From NCBI GenBank assembly GCA_021286765.1, contig JAJTBS010000001.1, forward strand, positions 744,001-808,000: DNA of 64,000 nt. The letters run 5' to 3'. Positions 8,226-17,774 of the stretch are shown here, in pieces. The position numbers and the translations under genes were made by a program. Every line of letters starts with the position of its first letter. Position 1 is the stretch's first letter. This stretch comes from Holophagaceae bacterium (GTDB taxonomy: Bacteria; Acidobacteriota; Holophagae; Holophagales; Holophagaceae). The notes under the pieces are model-generated. The model was given only the letters and a program-made list of their open reading frames with translations, searched no databases and was not told where the DNA came from.

Positions 8226-9311
8226 TCAATTCACCCACTCGGCCACGCACACATCGAACTGCCGGGAACCCCGGGGCGCCCTCCCGCTGACCCAGAGCAG
8301 CTTCCGGCCGTCGGGACTGAAGTGGGGGAAGGAGTTGAACACGCCGGTCCAGGTGATCCGCTCCAGGCCCGTGCCGTCCAGGTTGACCCGGAAAAGGTCG
8401 AAGCCCCGGCCCTTGCCTTCGTGGTCGTGGTGGTTGCTGGCGAAGACGATGCCTTTCCCGTCCGGCGTGAAGATGGGCGCGAACGCCGCGCCCGGCAGCT
8501 TCGTCACCTGCCGCTTGCCGCTGCCATCGGCGTTCATCACCCAGATGTCCATGTCCATGGGCTCCACCAGGTGCTGCTTCAGCAGCTCCAGGTACTTCGC
8601 GGAGGCGGCGTCGCCCTTGGGGTAGTTGGTGCGCCAAACGATGAGCTTCGAGTCGGGGCTGAAAACCGCGCCGCCATCGTAGCCCACGCCATCCGTGAGG
8701 CGCAGCAGATGGCTCCCATCCAGGTCGGCGCGCCAGACATCCACATCGCCACTGCGCTCGCTGGTGAAGATGATCCACTTGCCATTGGGCGCCACCGTGG
8801 CTTCGGCATCGTAGCCCGGCGAGGGGAGGAAGGGCTTCGCCCCGCTGCCATCGGCATTGGCGACATAGAGGTCATAGCCCTGGAACACCGGCCACTGATA
8901 CTTCCCCGGCGTGAAGGGGGGGCCTTCGGGGCATTCCGGGCCGGCGCCATGGGTGCTGGCGAAGATGATCTGCTTGCCCCCGGGCAGGAACCAGCCGCAG
9001 GTCACGCGGCCCTGGCCGGTGCTCACACGCTTCTGGTCACTCCCATCGGCATTCATGGTGTAGAGCTGGTCGCAGGGATAGCCGTCTCGGGTGCTCTGGA
9101 AGATGACCTTCCTCCCATCACCCGACCAGTAGGCCTCAGCGTTGGAGCCCGTTCCCGTCAGCTTCTGGACGTGGCGGAGGTGGACCTCCTTCACGTGGCG
9201 GAGGCCATCGCCGGGGACGGTCTCTTCGGAAGGCGCAGCCTGGCCGTGGGCGGGCGCCTGGGCCACAGCGGGCAGAGCCAGGGCAGTCAGCAGAAGAAGA
9301 TTCCGGATCAT
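8226..9311 (-). CDS. Exported TolB-like PD40 beta-propeller protein
   Basis: A 361-residue protein with a signal peptide (MIRNLLLLTALALPAVAQA) and six PD40/TolB-type propeller repeats, recognisable as blocks such as YWSGDGRKVIFQS, APNGKWIIFTSE, FSPDSKLIVW, FTPDGKGIVFAS and FSPDGRKLLWVSG. Two short Cys-containing loops (YPCDQ, PECPE) could form disulfides. No catalytic domain is attached, so it probably binds a ligand or partner in the periplasm; no specific function can be named. It is divergent from the CoA-transferase gene, with 83 bp between starts. Confidence 0.85.
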   Translation of the reverse strand: MIRNLLLLTALALPAVAQAPAHGQAAPSEETVPGDGLRHVKEVHLRHVQKLTGTGSNAEAYWSGDGRKVIFQSTRDGYPCDQLYTMNADGSDQKRVSTGQGRVTCGWFLPGGKQIIFASTHGAGPECPEGPPFTPGKYQWPVFQGYDLYVANADGSGAKPFLPSPGYDAEATVAPNGKWIIFTSERSGDVDVWRADLDGSHLLRLTDGVGYDGGAVFSPDSKLIVWRTNYPKGDAASAKYLELLKQHLVEPMDMDIWVMNADGSGKRQVTKLPGAAFAPIFTPDGKGIVFASNHHDHEGKGRGFDLFRVNLDGTGLERITWTGVFNSFPHFSPDGRKLLWVSGRAPRGSRQFDVCVAEWVN

Positions 9312-9394
9312 GGAGGCAACCTACCTTTCACAACAGTGACTTCGGAGAAGCATGGCAGAAGTGGCACACTAGATTCATCCTCTGAGGACAGCCC

Positions 9395-10111
9395 ATGATC
9401 GACAAGCGCATCAGCAGTGCCCTGGAAGCCGTGAGGGACATCCCCGATGGGGCACACTTGGCGGTTGGCGGATTCGGTCTCTGCGGCATTCCCGAGCACC
9501 TCATCGCAGCCCTGGCCCAGACCGGCGCCAAGGATCTCACCTGCTACTCCAACAACGCGGGCGTGGATGACTTCGGCCTCGGTATCCTGCTCAGGAACCA
9601 TCAGATCCGGAAGATGGTGAGCAGCTACGTGGGCGAAAACGCGGAATTCGAGCGCCAGTTCCTCAGCGGCGAGCTGGAAGTGGAGCTGGTGCCCCAGGGC
9701 ACCCTGGCTGAGCGCATGCGGGCCGGCGGCGCGGGCATCCCCGCCTTCTTCACCCCCACTGGCGCCGGGACCAAGGTGGCCGAGGGCAAGGAGACCCGTC
9801 TGCTGCGAGGCCGTGAATGCGTGCTGGAGGCCGGGATCTTCGCGGATTTCGCCCTTGTGAAGGCCTGGAAGGCGGATCGCCTCGGCAACCTGGTCTTTCG
9901 CAAGACGGCCCGGAATTTCAACCCCATGGCAGCCACCTGCGGAAAAGTCTGCATCGCCGAAGTGGAGGAGATCGTCGAGGTGGGAGCACTGGATCCGGAC
10001 GCCATCCACACGCCGGGCATCTTCGTCCACCGCCTGGTGCTGGGCTCCAGCTATGAAAAGCGCATCGAGAAGCGGGTGACCCGGCAGGTGCCTATTCCAT
10101 CGGCAGGCTGA
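9395..10111 (+). CDS. scoA: 3-oxoacid CoA-transferase, subunit A (no adjacent B)
   Basis: A 238-residue match to the A subunit of succinyl-CoA:3-ketoacid CoA-transferase: [13 protein letters not shown] near the N-terminus, [42 protein letters not shown] and a C-terminus like [10 protein letters not shown]. The enzyme moves CoA from succinyl-CoA to acetoacetate, feeding ketone-body or butyrate catabolism, and needs a B subunit carrying the catalytic Glu. In most bacteria scoB follows immediately; here the next gene is on the opposite strand and overlaps the last 20 bp. A GAGGA ribosome site precedes the start. Confidence 0.93.
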   Translation: MIDKRISSALEAVRDIPDGAHLAVGGFGLCGIPEHLIAALAQTGAKDLTCYSNNAGVDDFGLGILLRNHQIRKMVSSYVGENAEFERQFLSGELEVELVPQGTLAERMRAGGAGIPAFFTPTGAGTKVAEGKETRLLRGRECVLEAGIFADFALVKAWKADRLGNLVFRKTARNFNPMAATCGKVCIAEVEEIVEVGALDPDAIHTPGIFVHRLVLGSSYEKRIEKRVTRQVPIPSAG

Positions 10112-11903
10112 TCCGGACGAGGGAGCCACGTTCCCCTGGCAGGATCTGGACCGCCCCGCCATAGGCCCTCATGAGCTGGCCGCAGCTGGGAAGGCCCGGC
10201 CCCGGCTTCCGGCCGGTGGCGCTGGCGTCTGGGCGCAAATCGGGGAAGGGTTCGAAGGCCGTGTCGAGGAGGGCGGCCTCGATGGGCTCCCCATCGTCCT
10301 CCACCTCGATCCTGAAGTGGCTGTTCCCCCCCCAGGTCCTCAGGGCGACCCGCGTGGCCTGACCCTGCGCCGCGTGGCCGATCAGGTGGCCGAGCACTTC
10401 TGCGAAGTCGGAGTACACACCGAAAAGGAGATCCCTGGGGGCCTGGAAGTTCAGCTCCACGGACAGCGCGTCCGGAAGCGTGCCCTCCGCGCGGAGCAGC
10501 TCCAATTCCTGACTCAGGAGGTCATGGAGGTGGATCCATTCGGGAGAACGCGCCTCGCCCTGTCCCGCGCGACGGAGCAGACTCCGGACCAGGCCGTCCA
10601 TCTGGGAGACCGCTTCGCAGATCTGGTGCATGGACCGCTGGCACTCCACCTTGTCCCCAGGTTCCGGGATTTCCGGGCGGTCCATGAAGAGGGTGAGCGC
10701 CGCACTCTCCTGCTTGAGCACGCCCACGGGGGCCTGCAGTCGCTGGGCCATGCTCATGAAGAGGGTCCCCAGAGCCGTCTTCTGGTTCTGGGCCCCCAGC
10801 GCCCGCTGGGCCTCCTTTAAGGCCTCGTAGGCCGATTCAAGGCCCTCGTAGCTGGTGCCCAGGGCCCGACTGGTGTCGGCCAGGTGGGCGATGAGGCGGG
10901 CATTCTCCAGGCTGACCTGGAGAATGCCCGCATGGAGGGCGGCCAGCTCCGTCTCGAAAGGAAGGAAGGGCTGGTCGGAACGATCGGCCGCCAGGAACCC
11001 CCAGAGATGCTCGTCTCCGGACCTGCTGCGGAGGGGGAGCATCATGGCCTGGGCCCTGGGAGACCAGAGCCCCAGGTCGATGCCCTGTTCCCAGGGGCCC
11101 GATTGACGGAGGTCGTTCCCGGTGAGGACCGCACCATCCGCAAGACCGGTAGCCCAGGCAACCAGTGGATGCACCATGGCGAGGACCGGGGTCTCCGAGC
11201 AGCTGCCCGCGGTGATCTCCCACCCCTCGAAATAGGTTCCGCTGGCATGGACCCGGTAGGCGCGCAGCCGATCGAGGCGGAGTTCCTCCCGGAGCTGCCC
11301 CAGCACCCGGAGCAGGATGTCCCCATCGTTCACGATGGGGATGATCTCCTTGCTGAGCGACAGCAGGCGCGAAAGGTGGTGGCTGCGCTGCTCCAATTCC
11401 GACTGGGCCGCCAGGAGCTTCCGGTTGCCTTCTTGGGCCTCCTTCAGCTGGGCTTCCAGGTGCTCCACGACCTGCTGACTGAACTGCCGGAGGGCCGCGC
11501 CCTCCCGCCCCTGCTCAAGGTGGTCCCGCTGGCCGCCCAGGTAGGCCTCCACCTGGCCGACGAACAGGAAGGGATCGATGGGCTTCGGAATGAAGCCGTC
11601 GCACCCCGTGACCAGGGCCGTTTCCCGGTCGCTGCGCATCGTCTTGGCGGTCAGGGCCACGATGAGGGTGGCGTCCATGCTGGCGTTCTGCCGCAGCTTC
11701 GTGGCCACCTCAAAACCCGAGAGGCCGGGCAGGTTGATGTCGAGCAGGATCAGGGCGGGTTTCAACGCCAGGGCCATGTCGCAGCCCTTGAGGCCATCCT
11801 CGGCCCAGTGCATCTCATAGCCGGCCTGGGAGAGCAGGCGCTGCACCAGACGCCAGTTCATCGGATTGTCCTCGATGCAGAGGATGCGGGGGGCGGCGGT
11901 CAT
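10092..11903 (-). CDS. REC-GAF protein with degenerate histidine-kinase C-terminus
   Basis: 603 residues: a receiver domain (about 5-122, phosphoacceptor Asp55 in [10 protein letters not shown], conserved Thr and Lys in ALTAKT and PKPID), a coiled coil (130-180), a GAF-like domain (180-335) and a kinase-shaped C-terminus (365-603). The H-box position reads [16 protein letters not shown], where the phospho-His is replaced by Gln387. The N-box reads [11 protein letters not shown] (both Asn to His), the G1 box is DDGEP and the glycine-rich G2 box is GPGLPSCG. The kinase core therefore looks catalytically dead while the receiver looks functional. The start overlaps the stop of the upstream kinase (ATGA), so the two are likely made together. 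Confidence 0.88.
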   Translation of the reverse strand: MTAAPRILCIEDNPMNWRLVQRLLSQAGYEMHWAEDGLKGCDMALALKPALILLDINLPGLSGFEVATKLRQNASMDATLIVALTAKTMRSDRETALVTGCDGFIPKPIDPFLFVGQVEAYLGGQRDHLEQGREGAALRQFSQQVVEHLEAQLKEAQEGNRKLLAAQSELEQRSHHLSRLLSLSKEIIPIVNDGDILLRVLGQLREELRLDRLRAYRVHASGTYFEGWEITAGSCSETPVLAMVHPLVAWATGLADGAVLTGNDLRQSGPWEQGIDLGLWSPRAQAMMLPLRSRSGDEHLWGFLAADRSDQPFLPFETELAALHAGILQVSLENARLIAHLADTSRALGTSYEGLESAYEALKEAQRALGAQNQKTALGTLFMSMAQRLQAPVGVLKQESAALTLFMDRPEIPEPGDKVECQRSMHQICEAVSQMDGLVRSLLRRAGQGEARSPEWIHLHDLLSQELELLRAEGTLPDALSVELNFQAPRDLLFGVYSDFAEVLGHLIGHAAQGQATRVALRTWGGNSHFRIEVEDDGEPIEAALLDTAFEPFPDLRPDASATGRKPGPGLPSCGQLMRAYGGAVQILPGERGSLVRISLPME

Positions 11904-13570
11904 CGGGCGGCTCCCTCGGCCAGCGGCATCTCGACGATGAAGGTGCTGCCCTCGCCCTTTCGGCTGGTGGCGCTGATGCGGCCCCGCATGAGGCTCATGA
12001 AGCGCTGGCTGATGGCCAGGCCCAGGCCGGTCCCGCCGAACCGCCGCGTGATGCTCCCGTCCACCTGCTGGAAGGGCTTGAAGAGGCGGTCAAGTTCCTC
12101 CTCGCTCATGCCGATGCCGGTGTCCTCGATGCGCACCTTGAAGCGGTTCCCCTCGCAGCTGGCTGAAATCCGCACGGCTCCGGACTCGGTGAACTTGATG
12201 GCGTTCCCTGCGAGGTTGGTGAAGACCTGCCGAAGGCGGTCCTGGTCACCCATGACGCGGACCTCCTCTTCAGGCCGATGGTACTGGAGGTCGATGGGGC
12301 GCCCCTTGATGAGCCCGACCGCCATGGCCCTGACATCGTCCAGCAACTGCACGGGGTCGACCTCCTCCAGCTCCAGCTCCATCTTGCCCGCCTCGATCTT
12401 GGACAGGTCGAGGATCGAATCGATGAGGGTGAGGAGGGATCGGCCGTTCTGGTAGATGATCTGGAGATCTTCCCGGGCTTCGGTGCTGAGCCGGCCCTGC
12501 GGATCCTGCATGAGCATGCCCGAGAAGCCGATGATGGAGTTCAGGGGGGTGCGCAGCTCGTGGCTCATGTTGGCCAGGAATTCGTCCTTCAGGCGGTCCA
12601 CCTCTTTCAGCTTCTGGTAGCTGGTCAGCAGGTTGTCGTTGAGTTGCCGGAGTTCCTGGGTCTTCTCATGAACCTTCTCCTCCAGGGTGTTCGCCCAGGC
12701 CTTCAGTTCGGAGCGGCTCTGTTCCAGGCCGCGGGTCCGGTCCTGGACCAGCTGTTCGAGGTTGGCCCGGATCTCCTCCAGCTCCCAGATGGTCTCCATC
12801 AACTGGCGCGTGCGTTCCTGGACGCGGTACTCGAGCAGCCGGTTCTGGCGCTCGATCTCGTCCCGGGAAACCCGGAGCTTGTCGGTCATCACCTCGAATG
12901 ACTGGCTGAGATCCTGGATCTCGTCGCGGGTGTAGACCTTCACCGAGACGGCCTCCAGGTTGCCCTGGGCCACTTTCTGGGCGGCCTCGGTCAGCTGGAT
13001 CACGGGCAGGAGGTAGCGGTTGGAGAGGAAGATGGCCACGCCGATGCCCAGGATCAGCGTGACCAGACCCACGGCGAGGCTGGCCTTGATGTTCTCCCGC
13101 ACGGCCCGCTGGGTGCCTTCGGTGGTGAAGCCGATGATCAGGGTTCCCACCAGGTTGGCACGGGGTTCCTCGTAGAAGACCGGGGCCACCGCCACGAGCA
13201 TGTTGTCCTCGCGCCGGGTGTAGGTGTGCGAGATCCCATCCTTCAGCACCTGGCCCATGGCCCAGTCAGGCGTGGTGGAGGTGCTGTCCAGCGGCTCCCC
13301 GCTGGCGCCATAGACCGCGCTGAACCGGAAGGAGGGGATGTTCTGGACGCCCTGCAGCACCTTGGTGATGTCCCGGCTGTTGCCACTGCTGACCGCCGGC
13401 CCCAGGGCATAGCTCGCGGTCTCGGCCACCTGCCGGGCGCTCAGTTCAGCCTGGGCGCGGATCTGATGCTCCACCCACCGCGGGTAGTAGAGCAGATTGA
13501 AGGCGATGAACGAGAGGACCAGGATGCTGATGACGCCGCTCAGCTTGGTCTTGATGGACAGACGGTACAT
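11900..13570 (-). CDS. Membrane sensor histidine kinase (HAMP, HisKA, HATPase)
   Basis: A 556-residue kinase. TM1 at about 10-28, an extracytoplasmic sensor of ~135 residues, TM2 at about 163-183, HAMP, then a long coiled coil (about 235-325, EYRVQERTRQLMETIWELEE) before HisKA. The phospho-His is in FLANMSHELRTPLN. N-box (FTNLAGNAIKFTES), G1 (VRIEDTGIGM) and G2 (RFGGTGLGLAIS) are all intact, so it should autophosphorylate. The likely partner is the coupled REC-GAF protein immediately downstream; there is no DNA-binding response regulator next to it. The input signal is unknown. Confidence 0.92.
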   Translation of the reverse strand: MYRLSIKTKLSGVISILVLSFIAFNLLYYPRWVEHQIRAQAELSARQVAETASYALGPAVSSGNSRDITKVLQGVQNIPSFRFSAVYGASGEPLDSTSTTPDWAMGQVLKDGISHTYTRREDNMLVAVAPVFYEEPRANLVGTLIIGFTTEGTQRAVRENIKASLAVGLVTLILGIGVAIFLSNRYLLPVIQLTEAAQKVAQGNLEAVSVKVYTRDEIQDLSQSFEVMTDKLRVSRDEIERQNRLLEYRVQERTRQLMETIWELEEIRANLEQLVQDRTRGLEQSRSELKAWANTLEEKVHEKTQELRQLNDNLLTSYQKLKEVDRLKDEFLANMSHELRTPLNSIIGFSGMLMQDPQGRLSTEAREDLQIIYQNGRSLLTLIDSILDLSKIEAGKMELELEEVDPVQLLDDVRAMAVGLIKGRPIDLQYHRPEEEVRVMGDQDRLRQVFTNLAGNAIKFTESGAVRISASCEGNRFKVRIEDTGIGMSEEELDRLFKPFQQVDGSITRRFGGTGLGLAISQRFMSLMRGRISATSRKGEGSTFIVEMPLAEGAAR

Positions 13571-13676
13571 GGAGGGGGGCCTGTGGAACCGCCTTCCAGC
13601 CTACCAGTTAGAGTCCTCAACAGAACCCGGCAATGCCGCGCGGGGGCGCCGGGCCCCTGGGGTTTTGCCAGCCACG

Positions 13677-16223
13677 CTAAAGCTTGAAGAGATTCACTTC
13701 CCGGTTGAGCATGTGGACCTGAGCCCCGAGCTGCTCCACCGCGCCACTGGAGGCCTCGATGGCCTTCTCGCTCTCGATGGCCTTACCCAGCACCCGGTTC
13801 ATGGTCTCCTTCAGCGAGACCACATGGTCCTCCTGACGGGCCAGGATCTCGTGCAGGTTGCTGGCAAGGGCCCTCACCTGCTCGGTGGCCTTGGCGATCT
13901 CGTCGCTGCCGGTGCTCTGCTCCTTGGTCGAATCCCGCACCACGGCCGTGGCCTGCTGGACGTTCATGGCCAGGGAAAGAATGTAGTTGCTGGTCTGCTG
14001 CTGCTCCTCGATGACCGAACGGATGGTCTCCACCTGGTTGTGGATGTTCCGGTTGGCCTCATGGATCAGGGAGGCCTGGCCGGCCTGCTGGAGGGTCTCG
14101 CTGAGGATGCTCTCCACCACGCTGTCGGTCTCGCTGACGGATTCCAGGATGGCCTGGAGCGCCTCCTGGCTCTGCCCGACGGACTCAGCCCCATCCCGGA
14201 CAGCGTCCAGGCCGAGTTCCACCTGCTGGTAGGCCTTGCGGATCTCAGACTGGAGCGTCCCGATGATCTGCTGGATCTCCTGGGTGGAACGGGCCGTCTG
14301 CTCCGAGAGCTGCTTGATCTCATCGGCGACCACGGAGAAGCCCTTGGCCTGCCCGTCCCCGGTGCCTCCCTGGGAGGCGATGATGGCCGCGTTCAGGGCC
14401 AGCAGGTTGGTCTGCTGGGCATGGTCCCCGATGTAGTCGAGGATTTTGGCGATGTCGGCGCCCAGCTGGAGCAGGGTCCGGGTCGTGCCGTGGAAATCCT
14501 GCACGACCCGCTCGATGACCTGGATCTTCTCGCGGTTCCGGGCCACCAGCTCCATGCCGCGACCTGCGTTGTGGATCACTTTCTTGGTATAGCGCTGGGC
14601 GATCTTGACGCTGTCATCGATGGCCGACGTGCTCTGCTCTAGGTTCTCCGCGAACTCCTTGGTGTGCTCCGCATGCCCAGCCAGGTGGTCGACGTTCTTG
14701 CCCACGTTCTTGATGGCCACATCGAAGTCCCGGATGGCGGAGGTGATGCCCTCCACCACCATCAGTAGCTCGTCCATGCTCTGGTTGATCTGCTGCACGC
14801 TGGCGGCCATCTCCACGATGGTCGCGTTGGTGCTCTCGGAGGCCAGGCTCAGCTCCATGGAGCTGGCGCTGATGCCAATGGAGGTGTCCGTCAGCTCGTT
14901 GATCTCCTCGTGGAAGGCTTCGATGAGCTCGCGCTGCCCCTGGTTCGAAAGGCGGATGCCATCGCCCGATTCCCGGATCAGGGCGGAGGCCTTGGCAAGG
15001 TCCCGGCTGGCGGACCTGATCTGGACCACCATGCCCCGCAGGCTGCCCACCATGTGGCCGAACCCCTGCACCAGGAGGGCCACCTCGTCATCGCTGTAGA
15101 CCGGCTCGAGCCGGTCGATGCGCCCCTCGCCGACCTGCTGGGTGTTGCGGCTCAGCAGCAGCAGCGGTTGCTGGACGTCCCGGAGAATCAAGGGGATGAA
15201 ATACATCAGGAAGATGGCCGCCAGGACCAGGATGGCCATGTTGGGTCGCAGGGCCCGCCAGATGGCGTCGGCGTACTCCGCCTCCGGGATCACGGCCCGG
15301 AGCTCCGAGCCGTCCGGCAGGTTCTGGCTCACGATGATGTCCCCGCCCCCAGCCGGCTGAATCTTGGAGCCCAGGATGCCCCCGCCCTTCGCGGCGGGAA
15401 GACGCAGGGACACACCTCCGCCGGCGCCCAGTTTCAGGGTGCTGAGGAAGGCATCCAGGTCCTCGGGCGTGGTGTTCATCTCCGACACGAACACCACGGA
15501 GTCCGCGAGGTTCGCCAATTCGTTGCCTGCGTAGCTCGCCACCTTGGTGCGGATGGACGACTGCAGGGTGAGGCCTGACACGAGGATGGAGAGGAGCAGG
15601 ACGCCGCCCGTGATCCCCAGGACCCCGAAGCCGAATTTGGCGCGCAGGCTGGTGGTGAAGCGCGAGAGCGAGTCTGAGAACCCGGGCTGTCCGGCCAGGA
15701 TCTTGTAGACCTTCATCAGGTTCCGCTTGGCAAGGAAGTACTGGCAGACCGCCCCCAGGGCCGCCAGCACCGTGAAGATGGCCATGGTGATGAAGCTGAC
15801 CCAGAGGCTCTGCCCCAGGTAGAGCTTGACCCACAGGTAGGTGGCGAAGCAAAGGCCCAGGGCCAGCAGGAACAGCAGGAGGGAGGAGACCTGGGGGAAG
15901 CGCGTCAGGGTGCGGTAGGCATCAGGCCCCAGGGGCTGATCCGCCAGCATCCGGCCAAGCTGGCGGAGGTGGAACAAGGAGGCTCCGGCCACCAGGCCCA
16001 GCAGGGCCGCGGTGATCAACAAGCCTTTGAAGTTGAGGCGAAAACCAGGCGGGGCGGCCAGCAGGAAGAGGACGGTCGCAACGAAAAACCCGGAGCCCCA
16101 GATGATCCAGGTTCCAAGGCGGAGGCGGCCGAGAATCAGCTCGCCCTCGGCCCTGCCTAGGCGGACGGGGGTCTCCAGCCTGAGTTCAGGCAGGGATCCA
16201 GAAATGGAATCGGGCTGCGCCAT
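13677..16223 (-). CDS. Methyl-accepting chemotaxis protein with six membrane helices
   Basis: 848 residues. Hydrophobic segments near 38-56, 67-85, 112-133, 140-163, 198-220 and 327-347 give six predicted helices, with one ~105-residue sensor loop (221-326) between the last two. HAMP follows, then a long MCP signalling coiled coil. The hairpin tip (about 602-640) reads QQTNLLALNAAIIASQGG, then an unusual TGDGQAK before GFSVVADEIKQLSEQT; most MCPs have a shorter AGExGRGFAVV here. It has no C-terminal CheR/CheB docking pentapeptide. It overlaps the end of rsmD by 38 bp and lies near cheW and cheA, so it is probably their receptor. Confidence 0.9.
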   Translation of the reverse strand: MAQPDSISGSLPELRLETPVRLGRAEGELILGRLRLGTWIIWGSGFFVATVLFLLAAPPGFRLNFKGLLITAALLGLVAGASLFHLRQLGRMLADQPLGPDAYRTLTRFPQVSSLLLFLLALGLCFATYLWVKLYLGQSLWVSFITMAIFTVLAALGAVCQYFLAKRNLMKVYKILAGQPGFSDSLSRFTTSLRAKFGFGVLGITGGVLLLSILVSGLTLQSSIRTKVASYAGNELANLADSVVFVSEMNTTPEDLDAFLSTLKLGAGGGVSLRLPAAKGGGILGSKIQPAGGGDIIVSQNLPDGSELRAVIPEAEYADAIWRALRPNMAILVLAAIFLMYFIPLILRDVQQPLLLLSRNTQQVGEGRIDRLEPVYSDDEVALLVQGFGHMVGSLRGMVVQIRSASRDLAKASALIRESGDGIRLSNQGQRELIEAFHEEINELTDTSIGISASSMELSLASESTNATIVEMAASVQQINQSMDELLMVVEGITSAIRDFDVAIKNVGKNVDHLAGHAEHTKEFAENLEQSTSAIDDSVKIAQRYTKKVIHNAGRGMELVARNREKIQVIERVVQDFHGTTRTLLQLGADIAKILDYIGDHAQQTNLLALNAAIIASQGGTGDGQAKGFSVVADEIKQLSEQTARSTQEIQQIIGTLQSEIRKAYQQVELGLDAVRDGAESVGQSQEALQAILESVSETDSVVESILSETLQQAGQASLIHEANRNIHNQVETIRSVIEEQQQTSNYILSLAMNVQQATAVVRDSTKEQSTGSDEIAKATEQVRALASNLHEILARQEDHVVSLKETMNRVLGKAIESEKAIEASSGAVEQLGAQVHMLNREVNLFKL

Positions 16224-16716
16224 ACTCGCGTGTTTCGGCCAGGTTCCACCCGGGCTGTAATTCCAGCGTGGTTTTCCGGTCTGTTTCGAAGACCAGGACC
16301 CCGTCCATGGCGATCCAGGAGCGCAAACAGGCCGAAAGCCTGGTCCACAGGGCCGCCGCGCGCTCGTAGGGGGGATCCAGGAAGATCACGGCCTGCTCCC
16401 GGAAGGCAGCCCCCTTCAGCCGGTTCACATCCGATCGGAGCGCCTGGACCGGGGAGCCGGCGAGGTTCCTCCTCAGACAGGTCCAGGCAGGTTCCCCGGA
16501 TTCCACGCACACCACCGGCCCGTACCCGCGGGAATGAGCCTCGAGCCCCACGGCTCCGGTGCCTGCACAGAGGTCCAGGAAGGGCCCCTGCCCCCACCGC
16601 TGGAGGATGGAGAACAGGGCCTCCCGGGCACGATCCGCCGTGGGGCGGACGGTCAGGTCCCCGACCGGGGGTGCCACCAATCGGCGCCCCTTCAGGGTTC
16701 CAGCGACCACCCGCAT
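16186..16716 (-). CDS. rsmD: 16S rRNA (guanine966-N2)-methyltransferase RsmD
   Basis: A 176-residue SAM-dependent methyltransferase. Motifs: MRVVAGTLKGRRLVAPP at the start, RPTADRAREALFSIL, the SAM loop FLDLCAGTGAVGLEAHSRG and the catalytic FLDPPYE. It methylates G966 of 16S rRNA during 30S assembly. The frame is open upstream of 16716, but that stretch lies inside fabH; the conserved MRVVAG start sits 7 bp after the fabH stop. Its 3' end overlaps the MCP gene by 38 bp. Confidence 0.93.
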   Translation of the reverse strand: MRVVAGTLKGRRLVAPPVGDLTVRPTADRAREALFSILQRWGQGPFLDLCAGTGAVGLEAHSRGYGPVVCVESGEPAWTCLRRNLAGSPVQALRSDVNRLKGAAFREQAVIFLDPPYERAAALWTRLSACLRSWIAMDGVLVFETDRKTTLELQPGWNLAETREYGAARFHFWIPA

Positions 16717-16723
16717 GCAGGGA

Positions 16724-17725
16724 TCAGTAGGCCCAGCGGAGCAGCGTGGCCCCCCAGGTGAACCCGGCGCCGAAGGCGGCCAGGGCCACCAGGTCGCCCT
16801 TGGCCATGCGCTTCTCCTCGAAGGCCTGGTGCAGGGCGGTGGGGATGGTGGCCGTGGTGGTGTTGGCGAACCGGTCAATGTTCACCATCATCCGGGAGGG
16901 ATCGAGTTCCAGCCTCTTGGCGGCGGCATCCATGATGCGGATGTTGGCCTGGTGGGGCACGAAGAGCTTGAGCTGGTCGCCGGTGAAGCCATTCCGGTCC
17001 ATGAGAAGGCGGCTGTTGTCAGCCATCTCCCGGACCGCATTCTTGAACACTTCGCTGCCGGCCTGGTGGATGTAGTGCTCCTTGGCGGCAACCGTCTCGG
17101 CAGTGGCGGGCTTCAGCGAGCCGCCGGCGGGCATGTACAGGAAGCAGCCACCGGCGCCATCGACCTTGTGCTCGAAGTCCAGGATGCCCAGGCCGTCCTC
17201 GACCCGCTCCACGATGGCCGCGCCAGCCCCATCCCCGAAGAGCACCGAGGTGGCCCGATCCTCGAGGTTGATGATGGTGGACATGATGTCCACGCCCACC
17301 ACGCCCACCCGCTTGACGCCGCCCGCGGCCACCAGGCTCGCGGCGGTGGTGAGGGCGTAGAGGAAGCCCGAACAGGCCGCATTCAGGTCGAAGCCGAAGG
17401 CATTGGTGGCACCCACCATGTGCTGGATGCGGCAGGCGGTGGCGGGAAAGAGGGTGTCCGGGGTCACGGTGGTGACCAGGATCAGGTCCAGCTCGGAAGC
17501 CTTGATCCCGCGGTTGTCCAGCGCCATCTGCAGGGCGGGCGCCCCCAGCTGGGAGGCTCCCACGCCGGGTTCGACCCAGCGGCGCTCGCGGATGCCGGTG
17601 CGGGTCCGGATCCATTCGTCATTGGTCTCCATGATCTTGGAGAGGTCGTCGTTGGTGACCACGCGAGGGGGGAAACACTGTCCGGTTCCGGTGATGCCAA
17701 CGGGGGCGGCGAGACGACGGTTCAA
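16724..17725 (-). CDS. fabH: 3-oxoacyl-[acyl-carrier-protein] synthase III
   Basis: A 333-residue KAS III that condenses acetyl-CoA (or a branched primer) with malonyl-ACP to begin fatty-acid synthesis. The Cys-His-Asn triad is visible: Cys118 in DLNAACSGF, His258 in VPHQANIR, Asn288 in NTTTATIP. NDEWIRTRTGI near residues 35-45 is typical. It is a housekeeping gene lodged, with rsmD, between cheW and the MCP. No plsX, fabD or acpP adjoins it, unlike the usual fab cluster. Primer preference cannot be read here. Confidence 0.95.
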   Translation of the reverse strand: MNRRLAAPVGITGTGQCFPPRVVTNDDLSKIMETNDEWIRTRTGIRERRWVEPGVGASQLGAPALQMALDNRGIKASELDLILVTTVTPDTLFPATACRIQHMVGATNAFGFDLNAACSGFLYALTTAASLVAAGGVKRVGVVGVDIMSTIINLEDRATSVLFGDGAGAAIVERVEDGLGILDFEHKVDGAGGCFLYMPAGGSLKPATAETVAAKEHYIHQAGSEVFKNAVREMADNSRLLMDRNGFTGDQLKLFVPHQANIRIMDAAAKRLELDPSRMMVNIDRFANTTTATIPTALHQAFEEKRMAKGDLVALAAFGAGFTWGATLLRWAY

Positions 17726-17774
17726 AGGGCCTCCGGTACGAAACAGCCATCATCGCACGAAGCGCTTGGTGCCG

